Source: Skermanella rosea | GTDB lineage: Bacteria > Pseudomonadota > Alphaproteobacteria > Azospirillales > Azospirillaceae | Assembly: GCF_016806835.2 (NCBI RefSeq) | Contig: NZ_CP086111.1 | Location: 303,501 to 367,500, forward strand | Length of the DNA stretch: 64,000 bases | Direction: 5' to 3' | Shown here: positions 19,717 to 32,321 of the stretch, piece after piece | How the letters are laid out: each line of letters begins with the position of its first letter | How positions within the stretch are numbered: position 1 is the first letter of the stretch | The notes under the pieces: model-generated | Seen by the model: only the letters and a program-made list of their open reading frames with translations | Database searches by the model: none | Told to the model about the DNA's origin: nothing | Position numbers and translations under genes: made by a program

Positions 19717-20977
19717 GTCGGAGCCGGCGGCCGGGAGGTCCTCTCCCGGCCGGCTGGCCCTGGTGCTGTGCCTTGCCGAGGTGCTCGGCATGGCCGGCAC
19801 CATGAGCTTCCCGGCGCTGCTGCCGACCTTCTTCGCGGAGTGGCGCCTGGGCACGGTGGAGGCCGGCTGGATCAACGGCGTGTTCCACGGCGGCTACGTC
19901 GCCGCCGTGCCGGTCCTGGTCACCCTGACCGACCGGATCGATCCCCGGCGGATATACCTGTTCTCGACGGCGCTGGCGGCTCTGGCGCTGCTGGGCTTCG
20001 CGCTGTTCGCGGACGGGTTCTGGACCGCCATGCTGTTCAGGGCGCTGGGCGGCGTGGGGCTGGCCGGAACCTACATGCCGGGGCTGCGCATCCTGTCCGA
20101 CCATACGGCGGGTCCGCGCCAGGGGCGCTACCTGTCCTTCTACACGGCCAGCTACGCGCTGGGCTCCAGCGCCTCCGTGCTGATCGCCGGGCTGGCGGGG
20201 GCGGAGTTCGGCTGGCGGGCGGCCTTCCTGGCCTCCGCGGCGGCGACCGCCGCGGCACTGGCCCTCGCCTGGTGGGGGATCCCCCGGGCACCGGCCGAGC
20301 GTCCTGTGGCGGCAGAGACCGCGCTGCTCGATTTCCGGCCCGTGCTGCGCCACCGGGCGGCCATGGGCTACATCCTGGCCTATTCGGCGCACTGCTACGA
20401 ACTGTTCGGCCTGCGGGCCTGGCTGGTGGCCTTCCTCGCCTTCGCCTTCGCGACCAGCGCCGGGACCGTGCCCGACGGGACCGTCCCGGCGGTGGTCACG
20501 ACGCTGGGCACCGTCATCCTGCTACTGGGGCTTCCGGCCAGCATCCTCGGCAACGAGGCCGCCACCCGTTACGGCCGGCGCCGCGTCCTGGTCGCGATCA
20601 TGGCGGGGTCGGCGCTGCTGGCCTGCGGCGTCGGTTTCTCGGCGAGCCTGCCGTTCTGGCTGGCGGTCTGCGTCGTCGCGCTCTACGGTGTCACGGTGAC
20701 CGCCGACAGCGCGTCGCTGACCGTCGGCGCCGTCACCAACGCCCTGCCGGGCCGGCGGGGCGCCACCATGGCGGTCCACTCCTTCCTCGGCTTCGGGGCG
20801 GCCTTCGTGGGCTCGGTGATGTTCGGGGTGGTCCTGGACGCGGCAGGCGGCGGGGAGAGCCACCTGGCCTGGGGTCTGGCCTTCGTCTCGCAGGGACTGG
20901 TGGTCGCGCTGGGGCCGGTGGCGCTGCTCGTCCTGGGCGACATGGGAAGTGGCGGGAGAGACGGCGGAAAGCGCTAG
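19694..20977 (+). CDS. MFS transporter
   Basis: A 427-residue major facilitator superfamily permease with about 12 predicted membrane helices, from [19 protein letters not shown] to [15 protein letters not shown]. The helix 2-3 loop has [13 protein letters not shown], a weak form of the MFS A-motif, and the second half has [14 protein letters not shown], the equivalent loop. It starts within the last 23 bases of lpd, so is probably cotranscribed, although no functional tie to E3 is obvious. The substrate is unknown; resemblance is to the cyanate/sugar-exporter type of MFS. The stop overlaps the convergent xerC stop by four bases. Confidence 0.85.
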   Translation: MADPSTCKSEPAAGRSSPGRLALVLCLAEVLGMAGTMSFPALLPTFFAEWRLGTVEAGWINGVFHGGYVAAVPVLVTLTDRIDPRRIYLFSTALAALALLGFALFADGFWTAMLFRALGGVGLAGTYMPGLRILSDHTAGPRQGRYLSFYTASYALGSSASVLIAGLAGAEFGWRAAFLASAAATAAALALAWWGIPRAPAERPVAAETALLDFRPVLRHRAAMGYILAYSAHCYELFGLRAWLVAFLAFAFATSAGTVPDGTVPAVVTTLGTVILLLGLPASILGNEAATRYGRRRVLVAIMAGSALLACGVGFSASLPFWLAVCVVALYGVTVTADSASLTVGAVTNALPGRRGATMAVHSFLGFGAAFVGSVMFGVVLDAAGGGESHLAWGLAFVSQGLVVALGPVALLVLGDMGSGGRDGGKR

Positions 20978-21939
20978 TCTCCCGCGGGCTTCCTGCGGGC
21001 GCGGGGATGGGCGCTCTCGTAGACGCCGAGCATCTGGTCCGCGTCCACCTCGGTATAGCGCTGGGTGCTGGACAGGGAGGCGTGGCCGAGCAGGTCCTGG
21101 ATCGCGCGAAGGTCGCTGCCGTCGGCCAGCAGATGGGTCGCGAAGCTGTGGCGCAGGGCATGGGGCGTCGCGGTGTCGGGCAGGCCCATCAGATGCCGGA
21201 TCTCCCGCATCTGCTTCTGGGCGATGCCGGCCCGGAGCCGGCCGCCGCGCACCCCGACGAACAGCGGGCCGTCCGCGGGCAGGGCGTAGGGACAGGCGGC
21301 GACATACTCGGCCAGGGCGTCGCGCACCACCGGCAGCACCGGCACCATGCGCTGCTTGCTGCCCTTGCCCGTCACCATCAGGGTATCGTCGGCCGGCATG
21401 TCGCGCCGGTTCAGGCTCAACGCCTCGTCGATGCGCAGGCCGCAGCCATAGAGCAGGGTGAACAGCGCGCGGTCGCGCTTGCCGACCCAGGGCTCGTTGG
21501 CCCAGGCCTCGGCGTTGGGCAGCAATGCCGCGGCGTCGGCCACCGTGAGGGGCTTGGGCAGCCGGTCGGGCAGCTTGGGCGCCCGGATCAAGCCGACCGC
21601 GGCGTTGTGCATCCGTCCGCTGCGGTCGAGCCAGCGGAAGAAGTTGCGGATGCCCGACAGCGCCCGCGCCCGGCTCGCCGTGCCCAGGCCATCCGCCGCC
21701 TGGCGGGCCAGCCAGGCGCGGAAATCCATCAGCCGGGCGGCGCTGAGGTCGTTCAGCGCCGGCGGGCGGCCATGATACCCGGTCAGGAATTCCAGGAATC
21801 CCGACAGATCGGCGGTGTACGCCGTCAGCGTGTGGCGCGAGACGCGCTTCTCCATCTCCAGCCAGCGGCGCCACGCGGCGATCGCCGCCGTGACGTCCTC
21901 GGCGCAGGAGAAGCCGATTACTCCGGCAGGTCGAGCCAT
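20974..21939 (-). CDS. xerC: Tyrosine site-specific recombinase XerC
   Basis: Tyrosine recombinase that with XerD resolves chromosome dimers at dif. 321 residues from ATG 21939. The N-terminal SAM-like core-binding domain covers about residues 12-115 (LEMEKRVSRHTLTAYTADLS); the catalytic domain carries Arg169 (GCGLRIDEAL), Lys192 (TGKGSKQR), His260-x2-Arg263 (PHALRHSFATHL), His286 (LLGHASLSSTQ) and nucleophile Tyr295. The start lies 22 bases inside the end of the DUF484 gene, the usual tight coupling of this pair; a longer frame starting at 22173 runs antisense-like through the DUF484 gene and lacks conservation. Confidence 0.93.
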   Translation of the reverse strand: MARPAGVIGFSCAEDVTAAIAAWRRWLEMEKRVSRHTLTAYTADLSGFLEFLTGYHGRPPALNDLSAARLMDFRAWLARQAADGLGTASRARALSGIRNFFRWLDRSGRMHNAAVGLIRAPKLPDRLPKPLTVADAAALLPNAEAWANEPWVGKRDRALFTLLYGCGLRIDEALSLNRRDMPADDTLMVTGKGSKQRMVPVLPVVRDALAEYVAACPYALPADGPLFVGVRGGRLRAGIAQKQMREIRHLMGLPDTATPHALRHSFATHLLADGSDLRAIQDLLGHASLSSTQRYTEVDADQMLGVYESAHPRARRKPAGD

Positions 21940-22664
21940 GCCCGGATGCTGCGCTCGATCACCCGGCCCAGGAAGCAGACCAGTTCGGTCCCCTGGCCGG
22001 AATGGAACATGTCGGGATCGCGGCTGCCGAAGGCGAGCAGCCCCGGCGGCGTATCCTCGCTGACCTGGATGCGGATCAGCGCCTGCGAGCGTACCAGCCC
22101 GGCCGCGGCGCCGAAGATCGCCGGGTCGCCGCGGGTGTCGGAATAAAGCATCACGTCGCGCTTGCCCAGCCACCCGTCGACCGTACCCGCCTCGACCACC
22201 CGTACGCCCGAGGTGTGTACGTGCGGCCGGTCGTCGCCGTTCGCCTCCACCGCCAGGCCGGCGACGTCAAGATCCAACAGGACCGCCAGATCCGTCGTGA
22301 TGGTCTGGATCAGCTGCTCGAAGGACCGTGCGTCCAGCAGGAACAGCACGGCGGCATGGATCCGGTTCTGGTTGTTGATGTTGGCGCGGGTGGTGGTGAT
22401 CAGCTCCCGCTGCTGCTCCTTCAGGCGCCCGACCTCGCCCCGAAGCCGCTCGACCATGAAGTACTGGAAATCCACCACCCCCTTGCCGTGCGCCATGGCG
22501 GGAGGCGTCAGGTGCTGGACAAGGTCGGCGTGCTGGGCCAGGAAATCGGGATGCTCGCGCAGATATGCCGCGACATCCTCAGCAGTCAGCGCGTCCATCG
22601 TCCTTTGGCTATGTCCGGTTTCCCGAGCCATCAGCGTCGGCCCTCTCCCATTGTCGAACCCCAT
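21918..22664 (-). CDS. DUF484 family protein
   Basis: A 248-residue DUF484 protein, a GAF-like domain family commonly encoded directly upstream of xerC. N-terminal helix with LTAEDVAAYLREHPDFLAQH and a coiled-coil around ERLRGEVGRLKEQQRELITT, then the GAF-like alpha/beta region (ARSFEQLIQTITTDLAVLLDLDVAGLAV to LGRVIERSIRAWL). The first ATG is used; ATGs at codons 12 and 23 (MDALTAED) are plausible starts since conservation begins there. Lies between fsa (47-base gap) and xerC (overlap). Function not established. Confidence 0.88.
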   Translation of the reverse strand: MGFDNGRGPTLMARETGHSQRTMDALTAEDVAAYLREHPDFLAQHADLVQHLTPPAMAHGKGVVDFQYFMVERLRGEVGRLKEQQRELITTTRANINNQNRIHAAVLFLLDARSFEQLIQTITTDLAVLLDLDVAGLAVEANGDDRPHVHTSGVRVVEAGTVDGWLGKRDVMLYSDTRGDPAIFGAAAGLVRSQALIRIQVSEDTPPGLLAFGSRDPDMFHSGQGTELVCFLGRVIERSIRAWLDLPE

Positions 22665-22711
22665 GCCCGTTCCAAGCGGAACTTACTCCATCAGGCGTTA
22701 ACGTTGTGAGC

Positions 22712-23383
<672 letters not shown>

Positions 23384-23471
23384 CAGGAAAAGATCCTTGA
23401 TTGAGCGAAGCGGCGATTGCGGCGGGCGCCTGCGCGGCAGCCGGCCCGGAAACTCGGGAACACTCTAGCCC

Positions 23472-25712
23472 ATGGTGGATCAGGGTTCCAGTTCCGCCCC
23501 CGGATTCGATTTCGGCGACGGCTGGGAGGCGCGGCCATCGGCTCCGAAGCGGGTCTCCGTGCTGCTGCCGCTGCCCTTGCCGGAGGCGTACGACTACAAG
23601 GTGCCGGCCGGGCTCGACGTGGCGCCCGGCGATTATGTCGAGGTGCCGCTCGGCCCCCGCCACCTGCTGGGCGTCGTCTGGGGACCGGGTGCGGGCGAGG
23701 TCGCCGACGGAAAGCTGCGGCCGATCGCCCAGCGGTTCGACGTGCCGCCGATGCCGGAAGTCCAGCGGCGCTTCATCGACTGGGTGGCGGCCTACACCAT
23801 GGCGCCGCCCGGTGCCGTCCTGCGCATGGCCCTGAGCGCGATCGGCGGCATGGAACCGCCCAAGCCGGTGACCGCCTATCGCCTGGGCGATCCCGGGCGG
23901 CTGGCCGAGCTGCGCATGACCCCGGCCCGGCGGCGGGTGCTCGACCTGCTGGCCGACGGGCCGCCGCGTCCCCCGGCCGAGCTGGCGCTGGATGCCGGAT
24001 GCGGCGTCGGCGTGGTCCGCGGACTGGCCGACGCCGGGGTGCTGGAACCGGTGCTGCTGCATCCCACCCGCGACCTGCCGCTGCCGGACTGGAGCCTTCC
24101 CGGCCCCCATCTGTCGGGCGAGCAGGCGGCCGGGGCCGCGGCCCTGCGCGCCCGCGTCGCGGCCGACGCCTTCAGCGCCACCCTGCTGGACGGCGTCACC
24201 GGGTCGGGGAAGACGGAGGTCTATTTCGAGGGGATCGCGGCGGCGCTGGAGGCCGGCAGGCAGGTGCTGGTCCTGCTGCCGGAGATCGCCCTGTCGGCCC
24301 AGTGGCTGGAGCGGTTCGCCCTCCGCTTCGGAGCGCCGCCGCACCAATGGCACAGCGACCTGTCCGGCGCCCAGCGGCGCGCCACCTGGCGCGACGTGGC
24401 GACCGGCGCCGCGCGCGTGGTGGTGGGGGCGAGGTCAGCTCTGTTCCTGCCCTATCCCGAGCTGGGCCTGATCCTGATCGACGAGGAGCACGACCCCTCG
24501 TTCAAGCAGGAGGACGGGGTGATCTACAATGCCCGCGACATGGCGGTGGCCCGGGCGCACCTGGCCGGCATCCCGATCGTCCTGGTCTCGGCGACGCCGT
24601 CGCTCGAATCGGCGATCAACGCCGAGTCCCACCGCTACGGCCGGATCGACCTGCCGGCCCGCCACGGCGGCGCCAGCATGCCGGAGATGAAGCTGATCGA
24701 CCTGCGGCTCGACCGGCCGCCGCGCAACCGCTGGCTCGCGCCGTCGCTCGTCCAGGCCTTGACCGAGACCTTCTCCGCGGGGGAACAGGGAATGCTGTTC
24801 CTCAACCGGCGGGGCTATGCGCCGCTGACCCTGTGCCGCAACTGCGGCCATCGGCTGCAATGCCCGAACTGCACGGCCTGGCTGGTCGAGCACCGCCTGG
24901 CCGGAAAGCTGCAATGCCACCACTGCGACTTCACGGTGAAGCTGCTGGACGTTTGCCCCTCCTGCGGCGCCGAGGGCTCGCTGACCGCCTGCGGTCCCGG
25001 CGTGGAGCGGATCGCCGAGGAGGTGACCCAGCTGTTCCCCGACCAGCGCACCGCCCTGATGACCAGCGACAGCCTGGTCGGCCCGCACGCGATCCGCGAG
25101 ATGGTCCGCCGCGTCCAGGACCACGAGATCGACCTGCTGATCGGCACCCAGGTGATGGCGAAGGGCCACCATTTCCCCATGCTGACGCTGGTCGGCGTGG
25201 TCGATGCCGACCTGGGGCTCGGCGGCGGCGACCTGCGCGCGGCCGAGCGGACGTACCAGCTGCTCCAGCAGGTCGCGGGCCGGGCGGGGCGGGCGGAGCG
25301 CCCGGGGCGGGTCTTCCTCCAGACCTACATGCCGGAGCATCCGGTGCTCCAGGCGCTGGTGTCGGGCGACCGGGATTCGTTCTACGAGCGCGAGGCGGAG
25401 GAGCGCCATGTCCACGCCATGCCGCCGTTCGGCCGGCTGGCCGCGCTGATCGTGTCCGGCGAGGAGGAGGGGGCGGTGGAGGCCGTCGCTCGCGCCCTGG
25501 GGCGTGCGGCGCCGCGCTCCGAGACCGTCCAGGTGCTGGGACCCGCGCCGGCGCCCTATGCCCTGTTGCGCGGCCGGCACCGGCGGAGGCTGCTGCTGAA
25601 GGCGCCCCGCGCCGTGTCGGTCCAGCCGCTGATCGCCGATTGGCTGGCGCGGGTGGAGGTGCCGGGGACGGTGAGGGTGCAGGTGGATATCGACCCCTAC
25701 AGCTTTCTATAG
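23472..25712 (+). CDS. priA: Primosomal protein N' (replication restart helicase PriA)
   Basis: Superfamily 2 helicase that reloads the replisome at collapsed forks; 746 residues, full length. The N-terminal DNA-binding domain begins near [20 protein letters not shown]; Walker A is [11 protein letters not shown]; Walker B/DEAH box is [12 protein letters not shown]; the zinc-binding insert has eight cysteines in CRNCG, CPNC, CHHC and CPSCG; helicase motifs V and VI include [12 protein letters not shown] and [14 protein letters not shown]. The gene pair fsa/priA followed by atpH is a recurrent alphaproteobacterial order, here interrupted by brnTA and one small gene. Confidence 0.96.
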   Translation: MVDQGSSSAPGFDFGDGWEARPSAPKRVSVLLPLPLPEAYDYKVPAGLDVAPGDYVEVPLGPRHLLGVVWGPGAGEVADGKLRPIAQRFDVPPMPEVQRRFIDWVAAYTMAPPGAVLRMALSAIGGMEPPKPVTAYRLGDPGRLAELRMTPARRRVLDLLADGPPRPPAELALDAGCGVGVVRGLADAGVLEPVLLHPTRDLPLPDWSLPGPHLSGEQAAGAAALRARVAADAFSATLLDGVTGSGKTEVYFEGIAAALEAGRQVLVLLPEIALSAQWLERFALRFGAPPHQWHSDLSGAQRRATWRDVATGAARVVVGARSALFLPYPELGLILIDEEHDPSFKQEDGVIYNARDMAVARAHLAGIPIVLVSATPSLESAINAESHRYGRIDLPARHGGASMPEMKLIDLRLDRPPRNRWLAPSLVQALTETFSAGEQGMLFLNRRGYAPLTLCRNCGHRLQCPNCTAWLVEHRLAGKLQCHHCDFTVKLLDVCPSCGAEGSLTACGPGVERIAEEVTQLFPDQRTALMTSDSLVGPHAIREMVRRVQDHEIDLLIGTQVMAKGHHFPMLTLVGVVDADLGLGGGDLRAAERTYQLLQQVAGRAGRAERPGRVFLQTYMPEHPVLQALVSGDRDSFYEREAEERHVHAMPPFGRLAALIVSGEEEGAVEAVARALGRAAPRSETVQVLGPAPAPYALLRGRHRRRLLLKAPRAVSVQPLIADWLARVEVPGTVRVQVDIDPYSFL

Positions 25713-25809
25713 GGCGCCTGCGATTGCATTCGATCCATCGAAAGTGTTATAGGCAAACCTTGCGATTCGGCCCTGCTTGTAACTACAATGCAACTACACG
25801 CGAGGCGTC

Positions 25810-26094
25810 ATGGACCTGGAATTCGAGTGGTCCGAGGCTAAGCGGCAAGCGACGCTTGAAGCGCGTGGGGTGGACTTTCTGCGCATGCGCGAGCTTTTCG
25901 ATGGAAGACCGGTGGTCGTCTATCTTTCGGCCCGTGGCGCGGAAGAGCGGTGGGTCAGTGTCTGCCGGATCGAGGACAAGTTTTTTGCCGTGGTCTGGAC
26001 GATCCGGGAAGAGCGTATCCGGATCATTTCCGCCAGGAGGGCAAGGTATGGTGAAGAGAGACGATACCGTGCGGTATACCGCATCGGAAATTGA
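25810..26094 (+). CDS. brnT: BrnT-family toxin
   Basis: A 94-residue BrnT toxin, a RelE-like-fold ribonuclease that inhibits translation in the characterised Brucella system. Family pattern: FEWSEAKRQATLEARGVDF, then RWVSVCRIEDKFFAVVWT and RIISARRARYGEERRYRA at the C-terminus, where the two arginine-rich turns of BrnT lie. It overlaps brnA by 47 bases in another frame, the usual toxin-first arrangement of brnTA. It sits between priA and the F1 operon, with AT-richer flanks than the neighbours. Confidence 0.88.
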   Translation: MDLEFEWSEAKRQATLEARGVDFLRMRELFDGRPVVVYLSARGAEERWVSVCRIEDKFFAVVWTIREERIRIISARRARYGEERRYRAVYRIGN

Positions 26095-26395
26095 CGCGAT
26101 GATCGCGAGGGGCGAGGATCGAACCGACTGGTCGCGCGAGGATACCGACGAAGAGATCGAGGCCCAGATCGCTTCCGATCCCGATCTGGCGGTGCCGGAC
26201 AACTGGGAGGAACTGTCCGTGCCCGGCTTTCCCTTTCCCCTGCCGTCGCGCGAGAACAAGCGCCAGGTCACGGTGCGCTACGACGCCGAGGTGGTGGATT
26301 TCTTCAAGGCCCAGGGGCGCGGCTGGCAGAGCCGCATGAACGCCGTGCTGCGCGCCTTCGTGGAAAGCCAGCGGAACGGCGGCCGGTCCCGCTGA
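26048..26395 (+). CDS. brnA: BrnA-family antitoxin
   Basis: A 115-residue BrnA antitoxin. The acidic N-terminal part (DWSREDTDEEIEAQIASDPD) resembles the toxin-neutralising region; the C-terminal part KRQVTVRYDAEVVDFFKAQG followed by WQSRMNAVLRAFVE is the ribbon-helix-helix DNA-binding domain that autorepresses the operon in the family. The ATG at 26048 lies inside brnT with AGGAGGGCAAGGT just upstream, an excellent Shine-Dalgarno. A larger open frame reading through from priA in this register is not real coding upstream of this start. Confidence 0.9.
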   Translation: MVKRDDTVRYTASEIDAMIARGEDRTDWSREDTDEEIEAQIASDPDLAVPDNWEELSVPGFPFPLPSRENKRQVTVRYDAEVVDFFKAQGRGWQSRMNAVLRAFVESQRNGGRSR

Positions 26396-26402
26396 GCCGC
26401 CT

Positions 26403-26732
26403 TCAAGCCTCCCGCAGCGCCGGGGCCGGGACGCGGGCCGGACGGGTGCGCCAGATCGACAGGCACTCGGTGGAGGTGGAGCCGCTGCCGATGCTGTGCC
26501 AGCCCTGGCGGTCGTGGAACCACAGGGTATAGGTTCCCCGACGGTCGCGCTCGAACCGGAAGACGGGGCGGTCCAGATGGGGGAAGGTGACCAGCAGCAG
26601 GTCGCCTTCGGGGCTGGTCTGGCGGGACACGCCGGCCCACAGCCCGCGTTCCATGCGCGGCCGGGCGATCTCGTAGAATTCCGCAAGGTCGGCCGGGGTG
26701 AAGCGGGCCAGGCTGAAGGCGACGACGGTCAT
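26403..26732 (-). CDS. Small conserved protein, paralogue of the gene at 55813
   Basis: A 109-residue protein of unrecognised family. It aligns with the 55813-56139 product along its whole length: shared patterns include RFTPADLxxFYxIA, RGxWAxVxRQT, DxPVFxFERDxxGxYxLWF and CxSIGS/CIGSxST-x-ECLxxW. There is no signal peptide and it is likely cytoplasmic, alpha/beta. ATG 26732 (MTVVAFSLARFTP) corresponds to the paralogue's MTVIPFPACRFTP. An exact CtrA-type box lies 110 bases upstream. Convergent with brnA (8-base gap). Confidence 0.78.
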   Translation of the reverse strand: MTVVAFSLARFTPADLAEFYEIARPRMERGLWAGVSRQTSPEGDLLLVTFPHLDRPVFRFERDRRGTYTLWFHDRQGWHSIGSGSTSTECLSIWRTRPARVPAPALREA

Positions 26733-26841
26733 GGTCAGGTGATCCGGAGGCGTGATCAGAGGGAAAATCCGAAGGGCGATACCGGCGGGACCGGTTGCCG
26801 CACCGCCAGCCGGCGGCACCCCCAAAGATGCGCATCCAAAG

Positions 26842-26856
26842 TTAATTAGCGCTTAA
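26842..26856. promoter_or_regulatory. Exact CtrA-type box TTAA-N7-TTAA
   Basis: Both TTAA half sites are perfect with 7-base spacing. It is 110 bases upstream of the small gene starting at 26732 (minus strand) and 250 bases upstream of atpH. Assignment to CtrA rests on the consensus known from Caulobacter and other alphaproteobacteria. Confidence 0.6.
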
Positions 26857-26979
26857 TCGCGGTCCGGATCGCCTCCGCTCCCCGGCCTTAGTGTCGCAGG
26901 CCGGCCGGTGCCGCCCGCGGAACGGTAAAGCCGGGGGTGTTTCGGCCCCAACTGCCCGGTTTTGCTGGATTTGAGTCGG

Positions 26980-27008
26980 TTGCGCGCACCCGCTCCCTGT
27001 GTTATGTG
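26980..27008 (+). promoter_or_regulatory. Possible promoter of the atp operon
   Basis: TTGCGC and TATGTG separated by 17 bases, about 98 bases upstream of the atpH start. Moderate match to -35/-10 consensus; unproven. Confidence 0.28.
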
Positions 27009-27105
27009 ACCGCTCGCCGTCAGGGGAGGGGGCCTGCCCGACGCATGTCTTCTCCTCCAAGGCCCTAAAAATCAACAAGGTCTATGGACCGAACCGAGGT
27101 ACCGC

Positions 27106-27665
27106 GTGGCATCCGAAGGTACAGGAGTATCCGGGCTGGCAGGGCGATACGCGACTGCCCTGTTTGAGCTTGCGGACGAAAACAAGGCGCTGGACCAGGT
27201 CGCCCAGGATCTGGCCGCCATCAAGCAGATGCTCGTCGAAAGTCCCGAACTGGACCGTATGGTACGCAGCCCCGTGCTGTCCCGCGGCGACCAGAGCCGG
27301 GCGATGGGCGCTCTCCTCCGCCAGGCCGGCGTGTCCGAGCTGACGCAGCGGTTCGTCGGGCTGGTCGCCCAGAACCGCCGGCTGTTCGCGCTGCGCGGCA
27401 TGATCGACGGCTACCTTGCCGAGCTGGCGCGCCGCCGCGGTCAGATGACCGCCGACGTGACCTCGGCATACCGCCTGTCCGATCCCCAGGTCCAGGCCCT
27501 CACAGATGCCCTCAGGGCCCAGATGGGGTCCAAGATCGAGGTCCGGGTCACCGTCGACCCGTCCCTGATCGGCGGCATGATCGTCAAAGTCGGTTCGCGC
27601 ATGGTCGACAGCTCCGTGCGCACCAAGCTGAACAAGCTGCAAATCGCCATGAAAGGGGTTGGCTG

Positions 27666-27666
<1 letters not shown>
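27106..27666 (+). CDS. atpH: F-type ATP synthase subunit delta
   Basis: Peripheral-stalk delta subunit (OSCP homologue) linking F1 to the b subunits; 186 residues. N-terminal helical bundle with [17 protein letters not shown], middle [20 protein letters not shown], and C-terminal [20 protein letters not shown]-type motif near the end. GTG start preceded by a GAGG; an ATG at 27084 is out of frame. The stop overlaps the atpA start by one base (TGATG). First gene of atpHAGDC; the F0 genes are not in the window, as usual for the order. Confidence 0.95.
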
Positions 27667-29195
<1,529 letters not shown>

Positions 29196-29212
29196 GCTCG
29201 AAGCGGTCCCTG

Positions 29213-29244
29213 GATGCGACCCCCGGTGTTCCGGGGGTCGCATC
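29213..29244 (+). promoter_or_regulatory. Perfect 14-bp hairpin between atpA and atpG
   Basis: Left arm 29213-29226 and right arm 29231-29244 are exact complements with a TGTT loop. No T-run follows, so in mRNA it is a stable stem that could slow decay or translation at the atpA/atpG boundary rather than terminate. Confidence 0.7.
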
Positions 29245-29293
29245 GGGGATCAGGAAGGCAGGGCTCCAACCCCCGGTGTGATGAAGGCCTCGA

Positions 29294-30193
29294 ATGCCAA
29301 GCCTTAAGGACCTTAAAAACCGTATCTCCAGCGTCAAGTCGACGCAGAAGATCACGGCCGCCATGAAGATGGTCGCCGCCTCCAAGCTGCGCCGCGCGCA
29401 GGAACAGGCGGAGGCCGGCCGTCCCTACGCCGAGCGCATGGGCCGTATGCTCGCGTCGCTCGCCGCCAACGTGTCGAGCAACGGCGAAGGTCCGAAGCTG
29501 ATGACCGGTACCGGAAAGCAGGACGTGCACCTGCTGGTCGTCATCACGTCGGACCGTGGCCTGTGCGGCGGCTTCAACGGAACCATCGTGCGCGAGGCGC
29601 GGCGCCAGATCGCCCGGCTCGAAAGCGAGGGGAAGACCGTCAAGGTGCTGACCGTCGGCCGCAAAGGCCGCGACCAGCTGCGCCGGACCAACCCGAACAG
29701 CGTCATCCAGTCCTACGAGGATATCGGGCGCAAGCGGCTGTCGTTCGCCGAGGCCGACATGATCACCGCCAAGGTGCTCGAGCTGTTCGATGCCGGCGAG
29801 TACGACGTGGCGTCGGTGATCTACAACAAGTTCAAGTCGGCGATGACCCAGGTCGTCACCGTCCAGCAGGTGATCCCGTTCGCCATGCCGGAAGGCGAGA
29901 CCGCCGGGACCCAGGCCGCCGATCAGGGCGAGGCGAAGGCGCTGTACGAGTTCGAGCCGGAGGAGGACCAGATCCTCGCCGACCTGCTGCCGAAGAACCT
30001 GTCGATCCAGGTCTATCGCGCGCTGCTCGAAAGCGCCGCCAGCGAGCAGGGCGCCCGGATGACCGCGATGGACAGCGCCACCCGCAACGCCGGCGACATG
30101 ATCAACAAGCTGACGCTGACCTACAACCGGACCCGCCAGGCCGTCATCACCAAGGAGCTGATCGAGATCATCTCCGGTGCCGAGGCGATCTAA
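29294..30193 (+). CDS. atpG: F-type ATP synthase subunit gamma
   Basis: Central rotor-shaft subunit of F1; 299 residues. Starts [20 protein letters not shown], the universally conserved N-terminal helix; contains [11 protein letters not shown]; the C-terminal helix has [20 protein letters not shown] and [15 protein letters not shown], the coiled-coil that passes through the alpha3beta3 ring. A short acidic insertion ([18 protein letters not shown], about residues 199-216) lies in the middle domain. ATG 29294 matches the family start. Confidence 0.97.
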   Translation: MPSLKDLKNRISSVKSTQKITAAMKMVAASKLRRAQEQAEAGRPYAERMGRMLASLAANVSSNGEGPKLMTGTGKQDVHLLVVITSDRGLCGGFNGTIVREARRQIARLESEGKTVKVLTVGRKGRDQLRRTNPNSVIQSYEDIGRKRLSFAEADMITAKVLELFDAGEYDVASVIYNKFKSAMTQVVTVQQVIPFAMPEGETAGTQAADQGEAKALYEFEPEEDQILADLLPKNLSIQVYRALLESAASEQGARMTAMDSATRNAGDMINKLTLTYNRTRQAVITKELIEIISGAEAI

Positions 30194-30216
30194 GGTCTGC
30201 AAGCGTCCGACACTGA

Positions 30217-31710
<1,494 letters not shown>

Positions 31711-31719
31711 GTACCGAAG

Positions 31720-31748
31720 GCCGAAGGGGCTCGACCGCCCCTTCGCCT
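31720..31748 (+). promoter_or_regulatory. Hairpin between atpD and atpC
   Basis: Stem CGAAGGGGC/GCCCCTTCG with a 6-base loop, extended by a bulged AAGG/CCTT and followed by GTTT. It may partially terminate or stabilise the mRNA before atpC. Confidence 0.5.
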
Positions 31749-31782
31749 TGTTTGACGCCTAACTCAGGAACGAGAGCTATCC

Positions 31783-32199
31783 ATGGCCGACAAAGTCGAG
31801 TTCGAGCTGGTTTCGCCGGAAAAGCTGCTGGTCTCCCAGCCGGTCGACATGGTCGTGGTGCCGGGCGGCGAGGGTAACTTCGGTGTGCTGGCCGGTCACG
31901 CGCCGATGATCACCACGGTGCGCCCCGGCGTCATCGACATCTTCGAGGGGGACCGGGTCGTCGACCGGATCTTCGTCGCCGGCGGCTTCGCCGAGGTGAC
32001 CGAGACCCGCTGCACCGTCCTGGCCGAGCAGGCGACCAACCTGAGCGAACTGGACCGCGCCGCGGTCGAGCAGGAGGTCAGGGACGTGGGCGAAGACGTG
32101 GAGGACGCCAAGTCGGACAGCGAGCGCGCCGCGGCGGAGGGCCGTCTGGCGGTCGCCCGCGCCAAGCTCGAGGCGATCACCGGCACCACCGCGCACTGA
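31783..32199 (+). CDS. atpC: F-type ATP synthase subunit epsilon
   Basis: Epsilon subunit of the rotor (138 residues), which regulates ATP hydrolysis. N-terminal beta-sandwich VEFELVSPEKLLVSQPVDMV with the motif GNFGVLAGHAPMITTVRPG, then a C-terminal two-helix hairpin from about residue 86 (LSELDRAAVEQEVRDVGEDV ... AVARAKLEAIT). Start ATG 31783 after AGGAACGAGAG. Last gene of the operon; a hairpin follows at 32256. Confidence 0.96.
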   Translation: MADKVEFELVSPEKLLVSQPVDMVVVPGGEGNFGVLAGHAPMITTVRPGVIDIFEGDRVVDRIFVAGGFAEVTETRCTVLAEQATNLSELDRAAVEQEVRDVGEDVEDAKSDSERAAAEGRLAVARAKLEAITGTTAH

Positions 32200-32255
32200 T
32201 GCCCGCTCTGGCGTTGTAAAACGCGCACAGAGGGATAATCTGCAGACCTGATATC

Positions 32256-32294
32256 GATGGCCTGGCCGCCAAGGCCGGGCCATCGGTCTTTCAG
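32256..32294 (+). terminator. Terminator of the atp operon
   Basis: Stem GATGGCC-T-GGCC / GGCC-G-GGCCATC with a 5-base loop and one internal mismatch, followed by GGTCTTTC. It lies between atpC and the ferritin-like gene. Confidence 0.55.
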
Positions 32295-32321
32295 GGTCAA
32301 CAAACGTCGGCTTGGGGAAGA

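Larger units (their letters stand above)
26733..27105. other. 373-base intergenic region upstream of the F1-ATPase operon
   Basis: Holds the promoters of the divergent small gene and of atpH. Visible signals are an exact CtrA-type box at 26842-26856 and a possible sigma70-like pair at 26980-27008. No gene seen. Confidence 0.5.

Noticed and set aside
20974-22173. Extended 399-residue version of XerC
   Set aside because: The extra 78 residues lie within the DUF484 coding region and have no similarity to recombinases; the ATG at 21939 fits the family.
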